Shown here: positions 14,896 to 24,021 of the stretch, in pieces
Layout of the letters: the number at the start of each line of letters is the position of its first letter
Numbering within the stretch: the stretch's first letter is position 1
Assembly: GCF_014230355.1 (NCBI RefSeq)
Contig: NZ_JACLAX010000001.1
Span: forward strand, 1-64,000
Origin: Novosphingobium piscinae
GTDB lineage: Bacteria; Pseudomonadota; Alphaproteobacteria; Sphingomonadales; Sphingomonadaceae
Direction: 5' to 3'
DNA length: 64,000 bases
Notes under the pieces: model-generated
The model's input: the letters and a program-made list of their open reading frames with translations, nothing else
Told to the model about the DNA's origin: nothing
Databases searched by the model: none
Made by a program: the position numbers and the translations under genes

Positions 14896-17868
14896 TCAGT
14901 AACGGAAGCGTGCCCCCGCCATGATGATCCGGCCGAAGTGGTTGTTCTCGTAGTTGCGGTCAGCGTCCCAGTCGGTGAAGCGGTAGCGGTAGGTGTCGAG
15001 CAGGTTGTTGCCTTCCAGCGAGATCTCGATGTTGTCGGTCAGCTTGTAGCGGATCGAGGCATCGAGGTTGGTGGTGGCGCCAAAGCCTTCCAGCAGGTTG
15101 CCGGTGCCCGAGGCACCCTCGTGGAAGCGGCCGCGGTAGCTGACCATCGCGCGGGCCGAGAACTTGCCGTCATCGTAGTAGATCGTGCCGTTCCAGGCGG
15201 TCCGCGAGACGTTGGCCAGGGTGTTGACCACGGTCACGTTGCTGAGCGGGCCAAGTGCGCCGGTGGTCGGCACGAAGGCACTGGTGATCGGCCCTTGCAG
15301 GTTGAAGGTCGCGCTCGAGTCGATGAAGGTCGCGTTGGCGATCACGCCGAAGTGCTGCAGCAGGCCGCTGTCGGTGAAGACATTGAAGGGCAGCTGCAGG
15401 GCCAGTTCCACGCCTTTCAGGGCTGCACCCGAGCCGTTGATCGTGGTCTGGAGCGTCCAGATCGGCTGGATCAGCTGGTCGTTGACCGTACCGATCGACT
15501 GGGCCGCCGGCGACGAGGGGTTGAGCGCCGAAACCGGCGCGCCGGTCTGGGCATAGGTCAGCCCGGTAATCGAACCGGCCTGGGTGAAGGTCTTCACGTC
15601 CTTCTTGAACAGGGCGACCGAGGCGATCGCGCCCGGTGCGAAGTACCATTCGAACGAGAGGTCGTAGTTGGTCGCGCGGAACGGGTCGAGGTTGGGGTTG
15701 CCGGTGTTGACGCGCTGGTTGAACCCGTCGGCCGAGCCGCCCGGGGTCAGTGCGCCAAGCGAGGGCCGCGTGATGACGTCGGCCACCGCGCCGCGGATGA
15801 TCACCGACTGGGTCGGATAGAGCGCCACGTTGATCGCCGGGAGCCAGTTGTCGTAGCTGCGCTTGACAGTGTTGTTGACCGTCCCGACCAGGCCGTACGA
15901 GCTCTGCAGCGTCTTCACGTAGCGGACGCCGAAGTTCAGCGCATAGTCCAGCCCGAGCAGGTTGCCCTTGGCGTCGGCCTGGAGATAGCCGCCGCGGGTT
16001 TCCTCGGTCACGCCGCGGATGTTGCCGGCATCGGCGACCAGCGGCCGGCTGTAGAGCTGGGTGAAGGCCGCGGCGGCAGGCAGGTTGGCGACCAGCCACT
16101 GGTTGGTGTTGCCGGCCGGCTGGCCCGAGGGCCGCAGAGTGAACAGCTCGGACAGGGCCGGGGTCACCTGGAAGCCGTAGATCGCGGTCGGCCCGAATAC
16201 CGAGGTGAGCGAGCAGGCGATCGTGCCCGAGGTGCTGGTGACCACGCTGGTGCCGCCGTTGCCGCAGACCGAGGCGTCACGGGTATAGGCCGCCACGTCG
16301 AAGTTGAAGCGCCGCCACACGCCGCCCAGCTTGATCTGGAAGTCCTCGGTGACGTCCCACTCGGTGCGCAACTGCACGGTCTTGAAGCGGTTGGTGGTGT
16401 TCGACGGGCGGTCGCGGATCTCGGCGAGCTGGAAATTCGCCGGATCGGTCACGCTGGTGCCGAAGGTGAGCTTCGGACGGCGCATGTCGGTGTAGTCGTA
16501 GCTGTAGCCCTGCGCGTCGCGATCGTCGAACATGATCGTCGTCTCGACCGGGATGTCGGCATCCGACTTCGAGACGCCGCCGACCAGGGTGAAGCGCAGC
16601 TTGTCGCTGACGTCCTGGTCCCAGGTCAGGCCGACCTGGTAGAACTCGGTCGAGCTCTGACGCAGGTAGTTCTCGGTGCGGACCCAGGCGTCGTTGAGCG
16701 TCGCCTTGATCATGTTGTTGTTGGCGTCATAGACCGGGTTGACCACGTCGACCGAGCGCTCGTTCGAACGCAGCAGGACCTCGCCCCACTTCTCGCCGCG
16801 GTTTTCCTTGAAGCGCGAGAACAGCGCGTCGAGCGAGAACTTGGTCTTCTCGGTCGGCTCGAACTGGACCGAGCCGGTAACGCCAAGGCGCTCGCGCATG
16901 TGGTTGATCTCGCCATAGCGCGGGATGCGCGGGTGGAACGACAGGGTCGCCCGGTCGCAGGCCGCGCTGGGCCGGTAGGTGCCGCCGCTGTTCGGGCGCG
17001 CCGTGGTATAGGCGAGGGTGCCGGCGGCGATGCTGCCGGTGGTGTTGGCGAAGCAGGGCGTCCCGTCGACCGAGTCGAACCGGGCCTGGGCCCAGCGCAC
17101 GGTGTTGTTGCCCATCTGCAGCGTGTAGATCTTCGAATAGGCGGCCGAGATCGAGGCGCCGAAGGTCCCGGCATCGTTGCGCCAGCTGAGCAGGCCGGCG
17201 AGGCGCGGACCGGTCTTCTTGGCCAGGTCGTTGTAGGAGGCCACGGCCGAGAACGCGCCGTGGAGCCCGGCCTTGCCGGCCAGCGGGTTGCCGGTGTTCA
17301 GATCGACCACCGCGCCCAGCGACCCTTCGTCGAGGCTGGCCTCGGCGGTCTTGTGGACGACCAGGCTGCTGAACAGTTCCGAGGCGAAAATGTTGAAATC
17401 GAAGGCGCGGTCGCGGTTGGCGCTGGCGCCGTCGGTCGAGGTCGCGATGGTCTCCAGCCCGTTCAGGCGGACGCGGGTGAACTGCGAGCCGAGGCCGCGC
17501 ACGGTGATCGCGCGGCCTTCGCCAGCGTCACGCACGATCGAGATGCCGGGAATGCGCTGCAGCGATTCGGCCAGGTTCTGGTCGGGGAACTTGGCGATGT
17601 CCTCGGCCACGATCGCGTCGACCGCGGCGACCGAGATGCGCTTCACATTGAGCGCCTTCTCGAGCGACTGGCGGAAGCCGGTGACGACGATGTCCGACGC
17701 GCTGGCCTCCTCGGCCGCCGCCTCGGCGGCGGGTGCCGGCGCGGCCGGGGTGGGCGCCGCGTCCTGCGCGCGCAGCGCGGTCGGCCCTGCCAGCGCCGTG
17801 CCTGCGATCAGCGCCAGCTTGAGCAGCGAAAGCCCCGAAACCGACCGCCCTGCAATGTCCTTGCCCAT
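14896..17868 (-). CDS. TonB-dependent receptor (pectin island)
   Basis: About 990 aa. I chose the ATG at 17868 because AGGGG lies seven bases upstream; an ATG at 17874 is too close to that site. A signal peptide covers about the first 35 residues (cut after LRA, before QDA), then an Ala/Pro-rich linker, a TonB-box-like DIVVTG, the plug domain (ESLQRIPGISIVRD, VRGLGSQFTRVRLNG) and the long barrel ending in GARFRY. It imports oligosaccharides across the outer membrane. The LacI-type operator at 17905-17918 lies 37 bp upstream. The esterase and GH43 genes follow in the same direction. Confidence 0.93.
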   Translation of the reverse strand: MGKDIAGRSVSGLSLLKLALIAGTALAGPTALRAQDAAPTPAAPAPAAEAAAEEASASDIVVTGFRQSLEKALNVKRISVAAVDAIVAEDIAKFPDQNLAESLQRIPGISIVRDAGEGRAITVRGLGSQFTRVRLNGLETIATSTDGASANRDRAFDFNIFASELFSSLVVHKTAEASLDEGSLGAVVDLNTGNPLAGKAGLHGAFSAVASYNDLAKKTGPRLAGLLSWRNDAGTFGASISAAYSKIYTLQMGNNTVRWAQARFDSVDGTPCFANTTGSIAAGTLAYTTARPNSGGTYRPSAACDRATLSFHPRIPRYGEINHMRERLGVTGSVQFEPTEKTKFSLDALFSRFKENRGEKWGEVLLRSNERSVDVVNPVYDANNNMIKATLNDAWVRTENYLRQSSTEFYQVGLTWDQDVSDKLRFTLVGGVSKSDADIPVETTIMFDDRDAQGYSYDYTDMRRPKLTFGTSVTDPANFQLAEIRDRPSNTTNRFKTVQLRTEWDVTEDFQIKLGGVWRRFNFDVAAYTRDASVCGNGGTSVVTSTSGTIACSLTSVFGPTAIYGFQVTPALSELFTLRPSGQPAGNTNQWLVANLPAAAAFTQLYSRPLVADAGNIRGVTEETRGGYLQADAKGNLLGLDYALNFGVRYVKTLQSSYGLVGTVNNTVKRSYDNWLPAINVALYPTQSVIIRGAVADVITRPSLGALTPGGSADGFNQRVNTGNPNLDPFRATNYDLSFEWYFAPGAIASVALFKKDVKTFTQAGSITGLTYAQTGAPVSALNPSSPAAQSIGTVNDQLIQPIWTLQTTINGSGAALKGVELALQLPFNVFTDSGLLQHFGVIANATFIDSSATFNLQGPITSAFVPTTGALGPLSNVTVVNTLANVSRTAWNGTIYYDDGKFSARAMVSYRGRFHEGASGTGNLLEGFGATTNLDASIRYKLTDNIEISLEGNNLLDTYRYRFTDWDADRNYENNHFGRIIMAGARFRY

Positions 17869-17904
17869 TCCCATTCCCCTCGACGCCTTTGCGGCGATTA
17901 GCAT

Positions 17905-17918
17905 TGATACCGGTGTCA
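17905..17918. promoter_or_regulatory. LacI-type operator 1 (TGATACCGGTGTCA)
   Basis: A near-palindrome (12 of 14 symmetric) with core ACCGGT, upstream of the TonB receptor. It shares its half-site ACCGGTGTCA with the four other copies in this window (18003, 23941, 28100, 29651). Confidence 0.75.
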
Positions 17919-18002
17919 GGAACGGATGGACCAAAAGGGATCCTGCCCCGACACCCACAACTCCCCGTTGCGCCGCTGTGGCGCCAACCTGTCCCGGCTC
18001 TA

Positions 18003-18016
18003 GGTAACCGGTGTCA
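18003..18016. promoter_or_regulatory. LacI-type operator 2 (GGTAACCGGTGTCA)
   Basis: It is identical to the copy at 23941-23954 and is the exact reverse complement of the copy at 28100-28113. It lies 58 bp upstream of the pectate lyase start, in the divergent region shared with the TonB receptor. Confidence 0.8.
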
Positions 18017-18074
18017 TTTTTAATTGCCCTGTCCTGCGGGCTCTGTCAAGAAGTGTGGCATGGGAGATTGGACA

Positions 18075-19427
18075 ATGCGTGACTGGCGCCTCGCAATTGC
18101 AGCTATCCTGTTGGTTCTGCAGGCTCTTGTCGGGTCTAGCGGGGCCCTTGCCGCGCCCCCTGAGGTCACCCGTGGCGGGGCCGGGGGTCGAATCATCCGG
18201 GTCACCACCCTAGCCAAGGATGGCCCCGGCTCGCTCAAGGAGGCGGTCGAGGCCAAGGGCCCGCGGATCGTGGTGTTCGAGGTCGCCGGAGCCATCGATC
18301 TGGGCCGCGAGACCCTGACCATCACCGAGCCCTACCTGACCATCGCCGGGCAGACCGCGCCCTCGCCCGGGGTCACGATCATCCGCGGCGGGATCGATCT
18401 GAAGGGCCACGATGTGATCATCAGCCACCTGCGGGTGATGACCGGCGCCGATGGCCAGCCACACTATTCCGGGTGGGAGGCGGACGCCTTCTCCACGGTC
18501 GCCGCGCACCACGTGATCGTCGAGCACTGCAGCTTCCTCTGGGCGCTGGACGAGAACATGTCGGCCTCGGGCCCGCGCTTCAACGGCGCCACGGTTGAGG
18601 AATGGCGGCGGAACACCAGCCACGACATCGTCTTCCGCAACAATCTGGCGGCCGAGGGCCTGGCCTTCGCCAGCCACCCGAAAGGCGAGCATTCGAAGGG
18701 CAGCCTGATCCACGACAATGCCACCGGCATCGTGTTCTACCGCAACGTCTTCGCCCACAACGTCGAGCGCGCGCCGCTGGTCAAGGGCGGGGCCCAGGTG
18801 CTGATGATCAACAACCTGATCTACAATCCCGGCCACCGCGCGGTGCACTACAACCTGATGAATCTCGAATGGACCGGACATGACTATGTCACCGGCGAGA
18901 TCACCGCGGTGGGCAACGTCCTGCGCGGCGGCAACGATACCGATCCCGGTCTGCCTTTCCTGGCGCTCGGCGGCGACGGCGATCTGGCCTACTACGGCCG
19001 CGACAACCGCGCGGTCGACCGCTTCGGCCAGCCGCTGCCGATGTTCGGCCGCTATGGCGAGACCCGCGCGCGGCTGCTCCCGGCCAAGGCCCCGCTCGCC
19101 AGCCTGGCCGGCTACGACATCCTGCCCTCGGGTGCGGTCGAGACCAGTGTGCTGCAGACCGTCGGCGCCCGCCCGTGGGATCGCGCGCCGGACGACATCC
19201 GCGTCCTGTTCTTCGTGGCCGAGGGCCGTGGCGACATCATCGATGACGAGCACGAGGTGGGCCCGGGCTATCCGGTGATCAAGGAAACCCGCGCTGCCTT
19301 CGATCCGGCCGCCTGGGACCTCGCCACGATGACCCCGAAGGCCGGAGCCTATCCCGGCGAGAAGGCCGGGGCGCAGGAGAAGCTCTCGCCGCGTGACCTC
19401 GGCTCGCGGCAGGGCGCGGGGCAGTGA
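18075..19427 (+). CDS. Pectate lyase-like protein, exported (PL1-type)
   Basis: 450 aa from the ATG at 18075, preceded by GGGAGA seven bases upstream; earlier in-frame starts exist (18060, 18024) but give no better signal peptide. Residues 1-26 form a clean signal (LAIAAILLVLQALVGSSGALA). The rest is a right-handed beta-helix pattern: GSLKEAVEAKGPRIVVFEVAG, TIAGQTAPSPG, DVIISHLRVMTG and VIVEHCSFLWALDEN. It would cut polygalacturonate by beta-elimination, giving 4,5-unsaturated products. An operator of the local LacI regulon lies upstream and a cupin gene is coupled downstream. Confidence 0.88.
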   Translation: MRDWRLAIAAILLVLQALVGSSGALAAPPEVTRGGAGGRIIRVTTLAKDGPGSLKEAVEAKGPRIVVFEVAGAIDLGRETLTITEPYLTIAGQTAPSPGVTIIRGGIDLKGHDVIISHLRVMTGADGQPHYSGWEADAFSTVAAHHVIVEHCSFLWALDENMSASGPRFNGATVEEWRRNTSHDIVFRNNLAAEGLAFASHPKGEHSKGSLIHDNATGIVFYRNVFAHNVERAPLVKGGAQVLMINNLIYNPGHRAVHYNLMNLEWTGHDYVTGEITAVGNVLRGGNDTDPGLPFLALGGDGDLAYYGRDNRAVDRFGQPLPMFGRYGETRARLLPAKAPLASLAGYDILPSGAVETSVLQTVGARPWDRAPDDIRVLFFVAEGRGDIIDDEHEVGPGYPVIKETRAAFDPAAWDLATMTPKAGAYPGEKAGAQEKLSPRDLGSRQGAGQ

Positions 19428-19816
19428 GCCTGGCCCTCGCCGCGGCGCTGCTGGCGGCGGCCCCGGCGATGGTGGTGGTCGACGAGGCGGACACCCGGCG
19501 CGAGGAGCCCCCGCCGCACGGCGCGATCGGCCGGTCGACCGCCTACCGCATCTCGGACGCGGTGCCGGCCCCGCGCGCGATGGAGTTCCGCCGGCGCATC
19601 CTGCACCGCGGCGCGGCCATCGGTGCCCATCCGATCGCCCATGACGAGGTCTACTATGTGCTGGCCGGGCAGGGCGAGGTCCTGTCCGACGGAGTGCGCC
19701 GTGCGCTGCGGCCGGGCATGGCGGCCTATCTTTACCGGGGCGCGGTGGTGGGGATCTGGCAGCGCGGGCGGCAGCCGCTGTCGCTGATCATCGCCTATCC
19801 CAACCCGGCGCCCTGA
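19424..19816 (+). CDS. Small cupin protein with N-terminal signal, downstream of pectate lyase
   Basis: 130 aa, GTG start overlapping the lyase stop (GTGA). The first ~16 residues are hydrophobic (LALAAALLAAAPA) and may be a signal. The cupin core has motif 1 HPIAHDEVYYVLAGQGE, with two His and a Glu as likely metal ligands. Motif 2 (RPGMAAYLYRGA) lacks the usual His. Position next to a pectate lyase and near kduI/kduD suggests a KdgF-like role in opening unsaturated galacturonate, but export would be unusual for KdgF. Function is unproven. Confidence 0.75.
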   Translation: MSLALAAALLAAAPAMVVVDEADTRREEPPPHGAIGRSTAYRISDAVPAPRAMEFRRRILHRGAAIGAHPIAHDEVYYVLAGQGEVLSDGVRRALRPGMAAYLYRGAVVGIWQRGRQPLSLIIAYPNPAP

Positions 19817-19853
19817 TCATCCCGCACCATCCCGGCCCGGCCTGCATGGTCGG

Positions 19854-21302
19854 CTAGCTGCCCGGCTGGATATAGGGCACCCGCGCGAACAGCTCGCGCT
19901 CCCACTGGCGCGGATCGTTGACCACCCGGCTGACCGTGTCGAACACCATGGTTTCGCGCCGGGGCAGGGTATAGGGCGCCCAGCCCGGATCGCCCCGGCG
20001 GGCAAAGCGCACGAAGGCGGCCATCAGCCGCGCGCTCATCGCCGCGCGCGCCGGGCCTTCGGTAGCAGTGGTGCCGAAGGCGAGGCCGATGTCGTCGGTG
20101 TGCTTGGCCTGCGCGAAATCAAGTTGATAGACCCACGTCCGGCGCAGCCCGGCGCGGGCCCGGGCATCGGCCTCCTCCACCTGGCCACGCCATGACCGCG
20201 CGGCGGTGACCACCCGGTGGAACAGGGCCTCGGGCGGATCCGCTGGATAGCGCGCCCGGAACTGGGCGACAGTCCAGGCCGGATCGATATCGACCTTCAT
20301 CTCCGGCCCGACCCGCATGGCTAGATTGTCCCAGTCCAGCCCCTGCAACCTGGGATGACCGGGGGGGAAGAAGGCGCGGGTCTCGGCCACGGTATTGCCA
20401 AGCAGCATCGGGATGGTGCGTCCCTCGGGCGCCGGTTCGGGCCAGAACGGGTGGCGCGACAGGTGCCGCATGTCGAGGACCGGCCCCATGTAGACACCGC
20501 CGCCAAGGATCGGATCGGGCACGGCCAGCGCGGCGATCAGCGCCGCGGCCGGCACCGTCGCCGGATCGCCGCCAAGCCGTCCGAGCACGGCCTCGGCGCG
20601 CTGGCGGGCATGGAGCGGGCCGCTGGCCGTAACCTGCTGGCCGCTCATCGTGATCGCCTTGTGGAACAGGCCGCGCGCTGCCGGCATGGCCATCAGCGTG
20701 GCGATCTTCGCTCCGCCGCCGGACTGGCCGAACAGGGTGACGTTGCCCGGATCGCCGCCGAAGTCGGCGATCCGGGCCTGGATCCAGCGCAGCGCGCAGA
20801 CCAGGTCGAGCTGGCCAGCATTGCCGCTGTCGGGGAAACGGTCGGGCAGATAGAGATAGCCCAGCGCGTTGAGCCGGTGGTTGATCGTCACCACCACCAC
20901 ACCCGCGGCAGCCAGCCGCGCCCCGTCGTTGAGCGGATCGGTGACCGAGCCGTTCGAATAGGCTCCGCCGTGGATGTAGGCCAGGACCGGCAGCCCGCCG
21001 CGCGGTGCATCGGCCGGGGCCCAGACGTTGAGGTACTGGCAGGCCTCGTCCTGCGGCTGGTAGGCGCCGCCGCCTTGCGGGCAGGCCGGGCCGAAGCGGC
21101 CGAGCGGGGCGCGGTCGGCGACCAGGCGCGGGGCGGCAAAGCGCTCCGCCTCGGCATAGCGGATGCCCAGGAAGCGCCGCACCGGTAGGGCGCGATCGGA
21201 CGGGGCCGCGCCGACCCGGTCCGCGGCCACGGTGGCAAGGCCTGTGGCCAGCATGGCCCGGCGGGTCAGCCCACCCGCCGCCGCCGGCTTAGCGGCGGAC
21301 AT
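19854..21302 (-). CDS. Type B carboxylesterase, exported
   Basis: 482 aa from the ATG at 21302, which overlaps the 3' end of kdgK by 14 bases. The N-terminus has a Tat-like stretch (TRRAMLATGLATVAADRVGA). The carboxylesterase fold is shown by the oxyanion motif HGGAYSNG (about 111-118) and the nucleophile FGQSGGGAK (Ser194), and the length fits the COesterase family. It is last in the kduI-kduD-kdgK operon, so removal of methyl, acetyl or feruloyl esters from pectic oligomers is likely. It could also be a general esterase. Confidence 0.85.
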   Translation of the reverse strand: MSAAKPAAAGGLTRRAMLATGLATVAADRVGAAPSDRALPVRRFLGIRYAEAERFAAPRLVADRAPLGRFGPACPQGGGAYQPQDEACQYLNVWAPADAPRGGLPVLAYIHGGAYSNGSVTDPLNDGARLAAAGVVVVTINHRLNALGYLYLPDRFPDSGNAGQLDLVCALRWIQARIADFGGDPGNVTLFGQSGGGAKIATLMAMPAARGLFHKAITMSGQQVTASGPLHARQRAEAVLGRLGGDPATVPAAALIAALAVPDPILGGGVYMGPVLDMRHLSRHPFWPEPAPEGRTIPMLLGNTVAETRAFFPPGHPRLQGLDWDNLAMRVGPEMKVDIDPAWTVAQFRARYPADPPEALFHRVVTAARSWRGQVEEADARARAGLRRTWVYQLDFAQAKHTDDIGLAFGTTATEGPARAAMSARLMAAFVRFARRGDPGWAPYTLPRRETMVFDTVSRVVNDPRQWERELFARVPYIQPGS

Positions 21303-22293
21303 CGCCGCCAGAGGGGGAGAAGCCCGCGAGCATCCCGCGCGAGACCAGGGCCATGTCCCCGGGCAGGGCGTGCTTGAGCGCGGCCAAGGCCAGCCCGCTT
21401 TCCGCCATGGCGCGGCAATCGCCCTGCTCGAGCCACTGGTGGAGGACACCGGCGGCGAAGGCGTCGCCGGTGCCGATGCGGTCGACGATGCCGGTCACGT
21501 CGAGTTCGTCGGTCTGGTGCCAGCTGTCGCGCCGGTCGACCCGCGCGGCGATGCGGTGGTGGTCGCTGGTGATGATGTGGCGCGCCGTCGAGGCGATCAG
21601 CTCGAGCCGCGGGAAGGCCGCGAAGGCGGCCTGCGCGGCCTCGCGCCGGCGATCGGCGCCGTCGCCCGAGAAGCTGGTGCCGAGCAGCAGCGAGATGTCG
21701 CGGTGGTTGCCGATCAGGATCGTTGCATCGGCGACCAGCTCGCGCAGGATCGCGGCGGGATCGCTGTCCCAGGCGGACCACAGCTGGGCGCGGTAGTTGC
21801 CGTCGAAGCAGATCGGCACCCCGGCGTTCCGCGCCGCGGCCTGCGCCGCGCGGGCCAGCGCCACCCCGCCCGGACCGAGCGCCGGCGTGATTCCGCCGGT
21901 GTGCAACAGGCGGGCACCGGCCAGTGCCGCCGCGAAGTCGATCGTTTCGGGCCGGGCGAGGGCGAAGGCGCTGCCGGCGCGGTCATAGGTGATCTGCGCC
22001 GCGCGGGCGCCCGCTCCGGCCTCGAGGAAATAGAGCCCCATGCGCCCGGCGCCGCGCGCCAGCTGGCTGGTATCGATCCCCGCGGCGCGCAGCGCGGCCA
22101 GCGCGCGGTCGCCCAGCGGATTGTCGCTGACCAGCCCGGCGAAGCGCACCGGGTGACCCAGCGAGGCGAGCGCCGCCGCGACATTGGCTTCGGCGCCGCC
22201 GACGATCAGGTCGAGGCTGTTGGTCTGGGCCAGTTGCTGCAGGCCCGGCGGGGTGAGGCGCAGCAACAGCTCGCCGAAGCAGGTGACGGTCAT
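21289..22293 (-). CDS. kdgK: 2-keto-3-deoxygluconate kinase (PfkB family)
   Basis: 334 aa sugar kinase. It has the N-terminal GGAEANVAAALASLG segment and the C-terminal catalytic PfkB signature DRIGTGDAFAAGVLH, with the base Asp in GTGD. It phosphorylates 2-keto-3-deoxygluconate to KDPG, the last step before the aldolase. kduD lies 9 bp upstream and kduI before that, which supports the substrate. Codons about 97-150 are repeated at positions 1-161 of the window with one change. The aldolase gene (kdgA/eda) is not nearby. Confidence 0.92.
   Translation of the reverse strand: MTVTCFGELLLRLTPPGLQQLAQTNSLDLIVGGAEANVAAALASLGHPVRFAGLVSDNPLGDRALAALRAAGIDTSQLARGAGRMGLYFLEAGAGARAAQITYDRAGSAFALARPETIDFAAALAGARLLHTGGITPALGPGGVALARAAQAAARNAGVPICFDGNYRAQLWSAWDSDPAAILRELVADATILIGNHRDISLLLGTSFSGDGADRRREAAQAAFAAFPRLELIASTARHIITSDHHRIAARVDRRDSWHQTDELDVTGIVDRIGTGDAFAAGVLHQWLEQGDCRAMAESGLALAALKHALPGDMALVSRGMLAGFSPSGGDVRR
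21845..22005 (-). repeat. Segment of kdgK duplicated at the left end of the window
   Basis: It is the partner of positions 1-161, with 160 of 161 bases identical in the same orientation. This copy is in the intact kdgK reading frame and is the presumed parent. Confidence 0.9.
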
Positions 22294-22302
22294 GCGCGCA
22301 GG

Positions 22303-23058
22303 CTACCGCGCCATCCACCCGCCGTCGACCGCCAGGATCTGGCCGGTGACATAGTCGGCCGCGGGCGAGGCGAGGAACACGGCGGTTCCGGCGATGTCCT
22401 CCGGTCGGCCCCAGCGCCCCGCCGGGATGCGTTCGAGGATCTGCCGGCTGCGGGTCTCGTCGGACTGCAGCGCAGCGGTGTTGTTGGTGGCGATGTAGCC
22501 CGGCGCGATCGCGTTGACCTGCACCCCCTTGGCGGCGAGCTCGTTGGCCATGGCGCGGGTGACCCCGGCCACGCCCGACTTGGCCGCCGCATAGCTGGGC
22601 ACGCGGATGCCGCCCTGGAAGCTGAGCAGCGAGGCGATGTTGACGATCTTGCCCGAGCCGCGCGCGACCATTCCCCGCGCCACGGCCTGGCTCAGGAAGA
22701 ACAGGACCTTGAGGTTGGTGTCGAGCACGGCGTCCCAGTCGGCCTCGCTGAAGTCGAGCAGATCGGCGCGGCGGATGATCCCGGCGTTGTTGACCAGCAC
22801 GTCGATCCGCCCAAAGGCGGCGAGGACCTGCTCGACCAGACCTTCGATCGGAGCGGTCGAGGAGAGGTCGACGCGCAGGTCGAGCGTGCGCCGTCCGGTC
22901 GCGGCCAGCCGGGCGAGGGTCTCGGCCGGTTCGCTGCGACCGGCCAGCGCCACGTCAGCCCCGGCCTCGGCCAGGGCGACCGCGATGGCCTGGCCGATGC
23001 CGGTGTTGGCGCCGGTGACCAGCGCCACCTTGCCGGCGAGATCGAACGAGATCGTCAT
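22303..23058 (-). CDS. kduD: 2-dehydro-3-deoxy-D-gluconate 5-dehydrogenase (SDR)
   Basis: 251 aa from the ATG at 23058. It has the SDR nucleotide motif TGANTGIG (about residues 15-22), NNAGI and the catalytic YAAAK near residue 155, and ends in the family-like GQILAVDGGWMAR. It reduces 2,5-diketo-3-deoxygluconate to 2-keto-3-deoxygluconate. The gene sits between kduI and kdgK, the classic order of consecutive pathway steps, all on one strand with 9-11 bp gaps. Confidence 0.92.
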   Translation of the reverse strand: MTISFDLAGKVALVTGANTGIGQAIAVALAEAGADVALAGRSEPAETLARLAATGRRTLDLRVDLSSTAPIEGLVEQVLAAFGRIDVLVNNAGIIRRADLLDFSEADWDAVLDTNLKVLFFLSQAVARGMVARGSGKIVNIASLLSFQGGIRVPSYAAAKSGVAGVTRAMANELAAKGVQVNAIAPGYIATNNTAALQSDETRSRQILERIPAGRWGRPEDIAGTAVFLASPAADYVTGQILAVDGGWMAR

Positions 23059-23069
23059 CGCTCCGGTCC

Positions 23070-23906
23070 CTAGTTCAGCTGGCAGATGTCGAGCACGTTC
23101 ATGTCGGTATAGTCGAGGTTCTCCCCGCCCATGGCCCAGATGAAAGCGTACTTCTTGGTGCCCGAGCCCATGTGGATCGACCACGGCGGGCTGATCACCG
23201 CTTCCTCGTTGGCGATCACCAGATGGCGCATCTGGTCAGGTTCGCCCATGTAGTGGAACACGCGGTCGGTCGGCTCGGCGAGGTCGAAGTAGAGATAGAT
23301 CTCGCTGCGCCGGTCATGGAGGTGCGGCGGCATGGTGTTCCACACCGAGCCTTCTTCCAGCACGGTCAGCCCGAGCAACAGCTGGGCGCTCTCGCAGACA
23401 CCGGGGATGACCAGCTGGTAGATCGTCCGCTGGTTCGAGTTTGCCAGGTCGCCGCGCGCCAGCGGGTTGGCCTGATCGAGGGTGATGTGCTTGATCGGGC
23501 AGGTTTTGTGTGCCGGTACCGAAGCGATGTAGAAGCGCGCCTCGGCGCCCTCGAACAGGACCTCGGCGCTGCCCATCGGGACGTAGAGGCATTCCTTGTT
23601 GCCCATCTCGAAGCGCTGGCCATCGACCGTGATCGCGCCCGGGCCGCCAATGTTCACGATCCCGGCCTCGCGCCGCTCGAGGAAGGGGTGGCCGGCAGCG
23701 CTGGCCGGGGCGGTCTGGTCGGGCAGCTTGAGCACGGCTCCGGCCGGAACGGCGCCACCGATGACGAAGCGCTCGTTGTGCGAGTAGTTCAGCCGGACCT
23801 GTCCGGTCTCGAACATCCCGGTGACGAGATAGCGGTCGCGCAGCTCGGCGTTCGAGACGCCGGCCATCATGTCGGGATGGGTGGCGTGATAGGTCTTGCA
23901 AAACAC
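23070..23906 (-). CDS. kduI: 5-dehydro-4-deoxy-D-glucuronate isomerase
   Basis: 278 aa, GTG start at 23906 with GGGAG eight bases upstream; the next ATG would cut off the conserved N-terminus. It is a cupin-fold isomerase converting 5-keto-4-deoxyuronate to 2,5-diketo-3-deoxygluconate. The zinc motif is visible as [16 protein letters not shown] (two His and a Glu). The last residues, [11 protein letters not shown], are also typical. It is first in the kduI-kduD-kdgK-esterase operon. A LacI-type operator lies 35 bp upstream (23941-23954). Confidence 0.95.
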   Translation of the reverse strand: MFCKTYHATHPDMMAGVSNAELRDRYLVTGMFETGQVRLNYSHNERFVIGGAVPAGAVLKLPDQTAPASAAGHPFLERREAGIVNIGGPGAITVDGQRFEMGNKECLYVPMGSAEVLFEGAEARFYIASVPAHKTCPIKHITLDQANPLARGDLANSNQRTIYQLVIPGVCESAQLLLGLTVLEEGSVWNTMPPHLHDRRSEIYLYFDLAEPTDRVFHYMGEPDQMRHLVIANEEAVISPPWSIHMGSGTKKYAFIWAMGGENLDYTDMNVLDICQLN

Positions 23907-23940
23907 TGGAAGGTCTCCCGGAGGCTGTCCTGGTGCGCTA

Positions 23941-23954
23941 GGTAACCGGTGTCA
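23941..23954. promoter_or_regulatory. LacI-type operator 3 (GGTAACCGGTGTCA)
   Basis: Identical in 14 of 14 bases to the copy at 18003-18016. It lies 35 bp upstream of kduI and about 340 bp upstream of the divergent TonB receptor. Confidence 0.8.
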
Positions 23955-24000
23955 TGGCTGCGATCAAGTCGCGAGTTGACGAGCGGTCGCCGGCTTGGCC

Positions 24001-24021
24001 TTGTGCTGCAACGCAGCACAA
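24001..24021. promoter_or_regulatory. Perfect inverted repeat (9-bp arms, 3-bp centre) with extra half-sites
   Basis: ttgtgctgc-aac-gcagcacaa. Two further gcagca hexamers follow at 24031 and 24051, spaced 18 and 20 bp from one another, about two DNA turns each. This looks like a multi-site operator for a regulator other than the LacI protein. The regulator is unknown. Confidence 0.5.

Noticed and set aside
14755..17901. A 1048-codon open frame on the plus strand, antisense to the first TonB receptor
   Set aside because: The translation is rich in Arg, Gly and Val with no recognisable domain, a usual by-product of third-position GC bias opposite a real gene. The minus-strand receptor has full family features.
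24001..24021. Rho-independent terminator
   Set aside because: The repeat has no T run after it and lies between divergent genes, so an operator is more likely.
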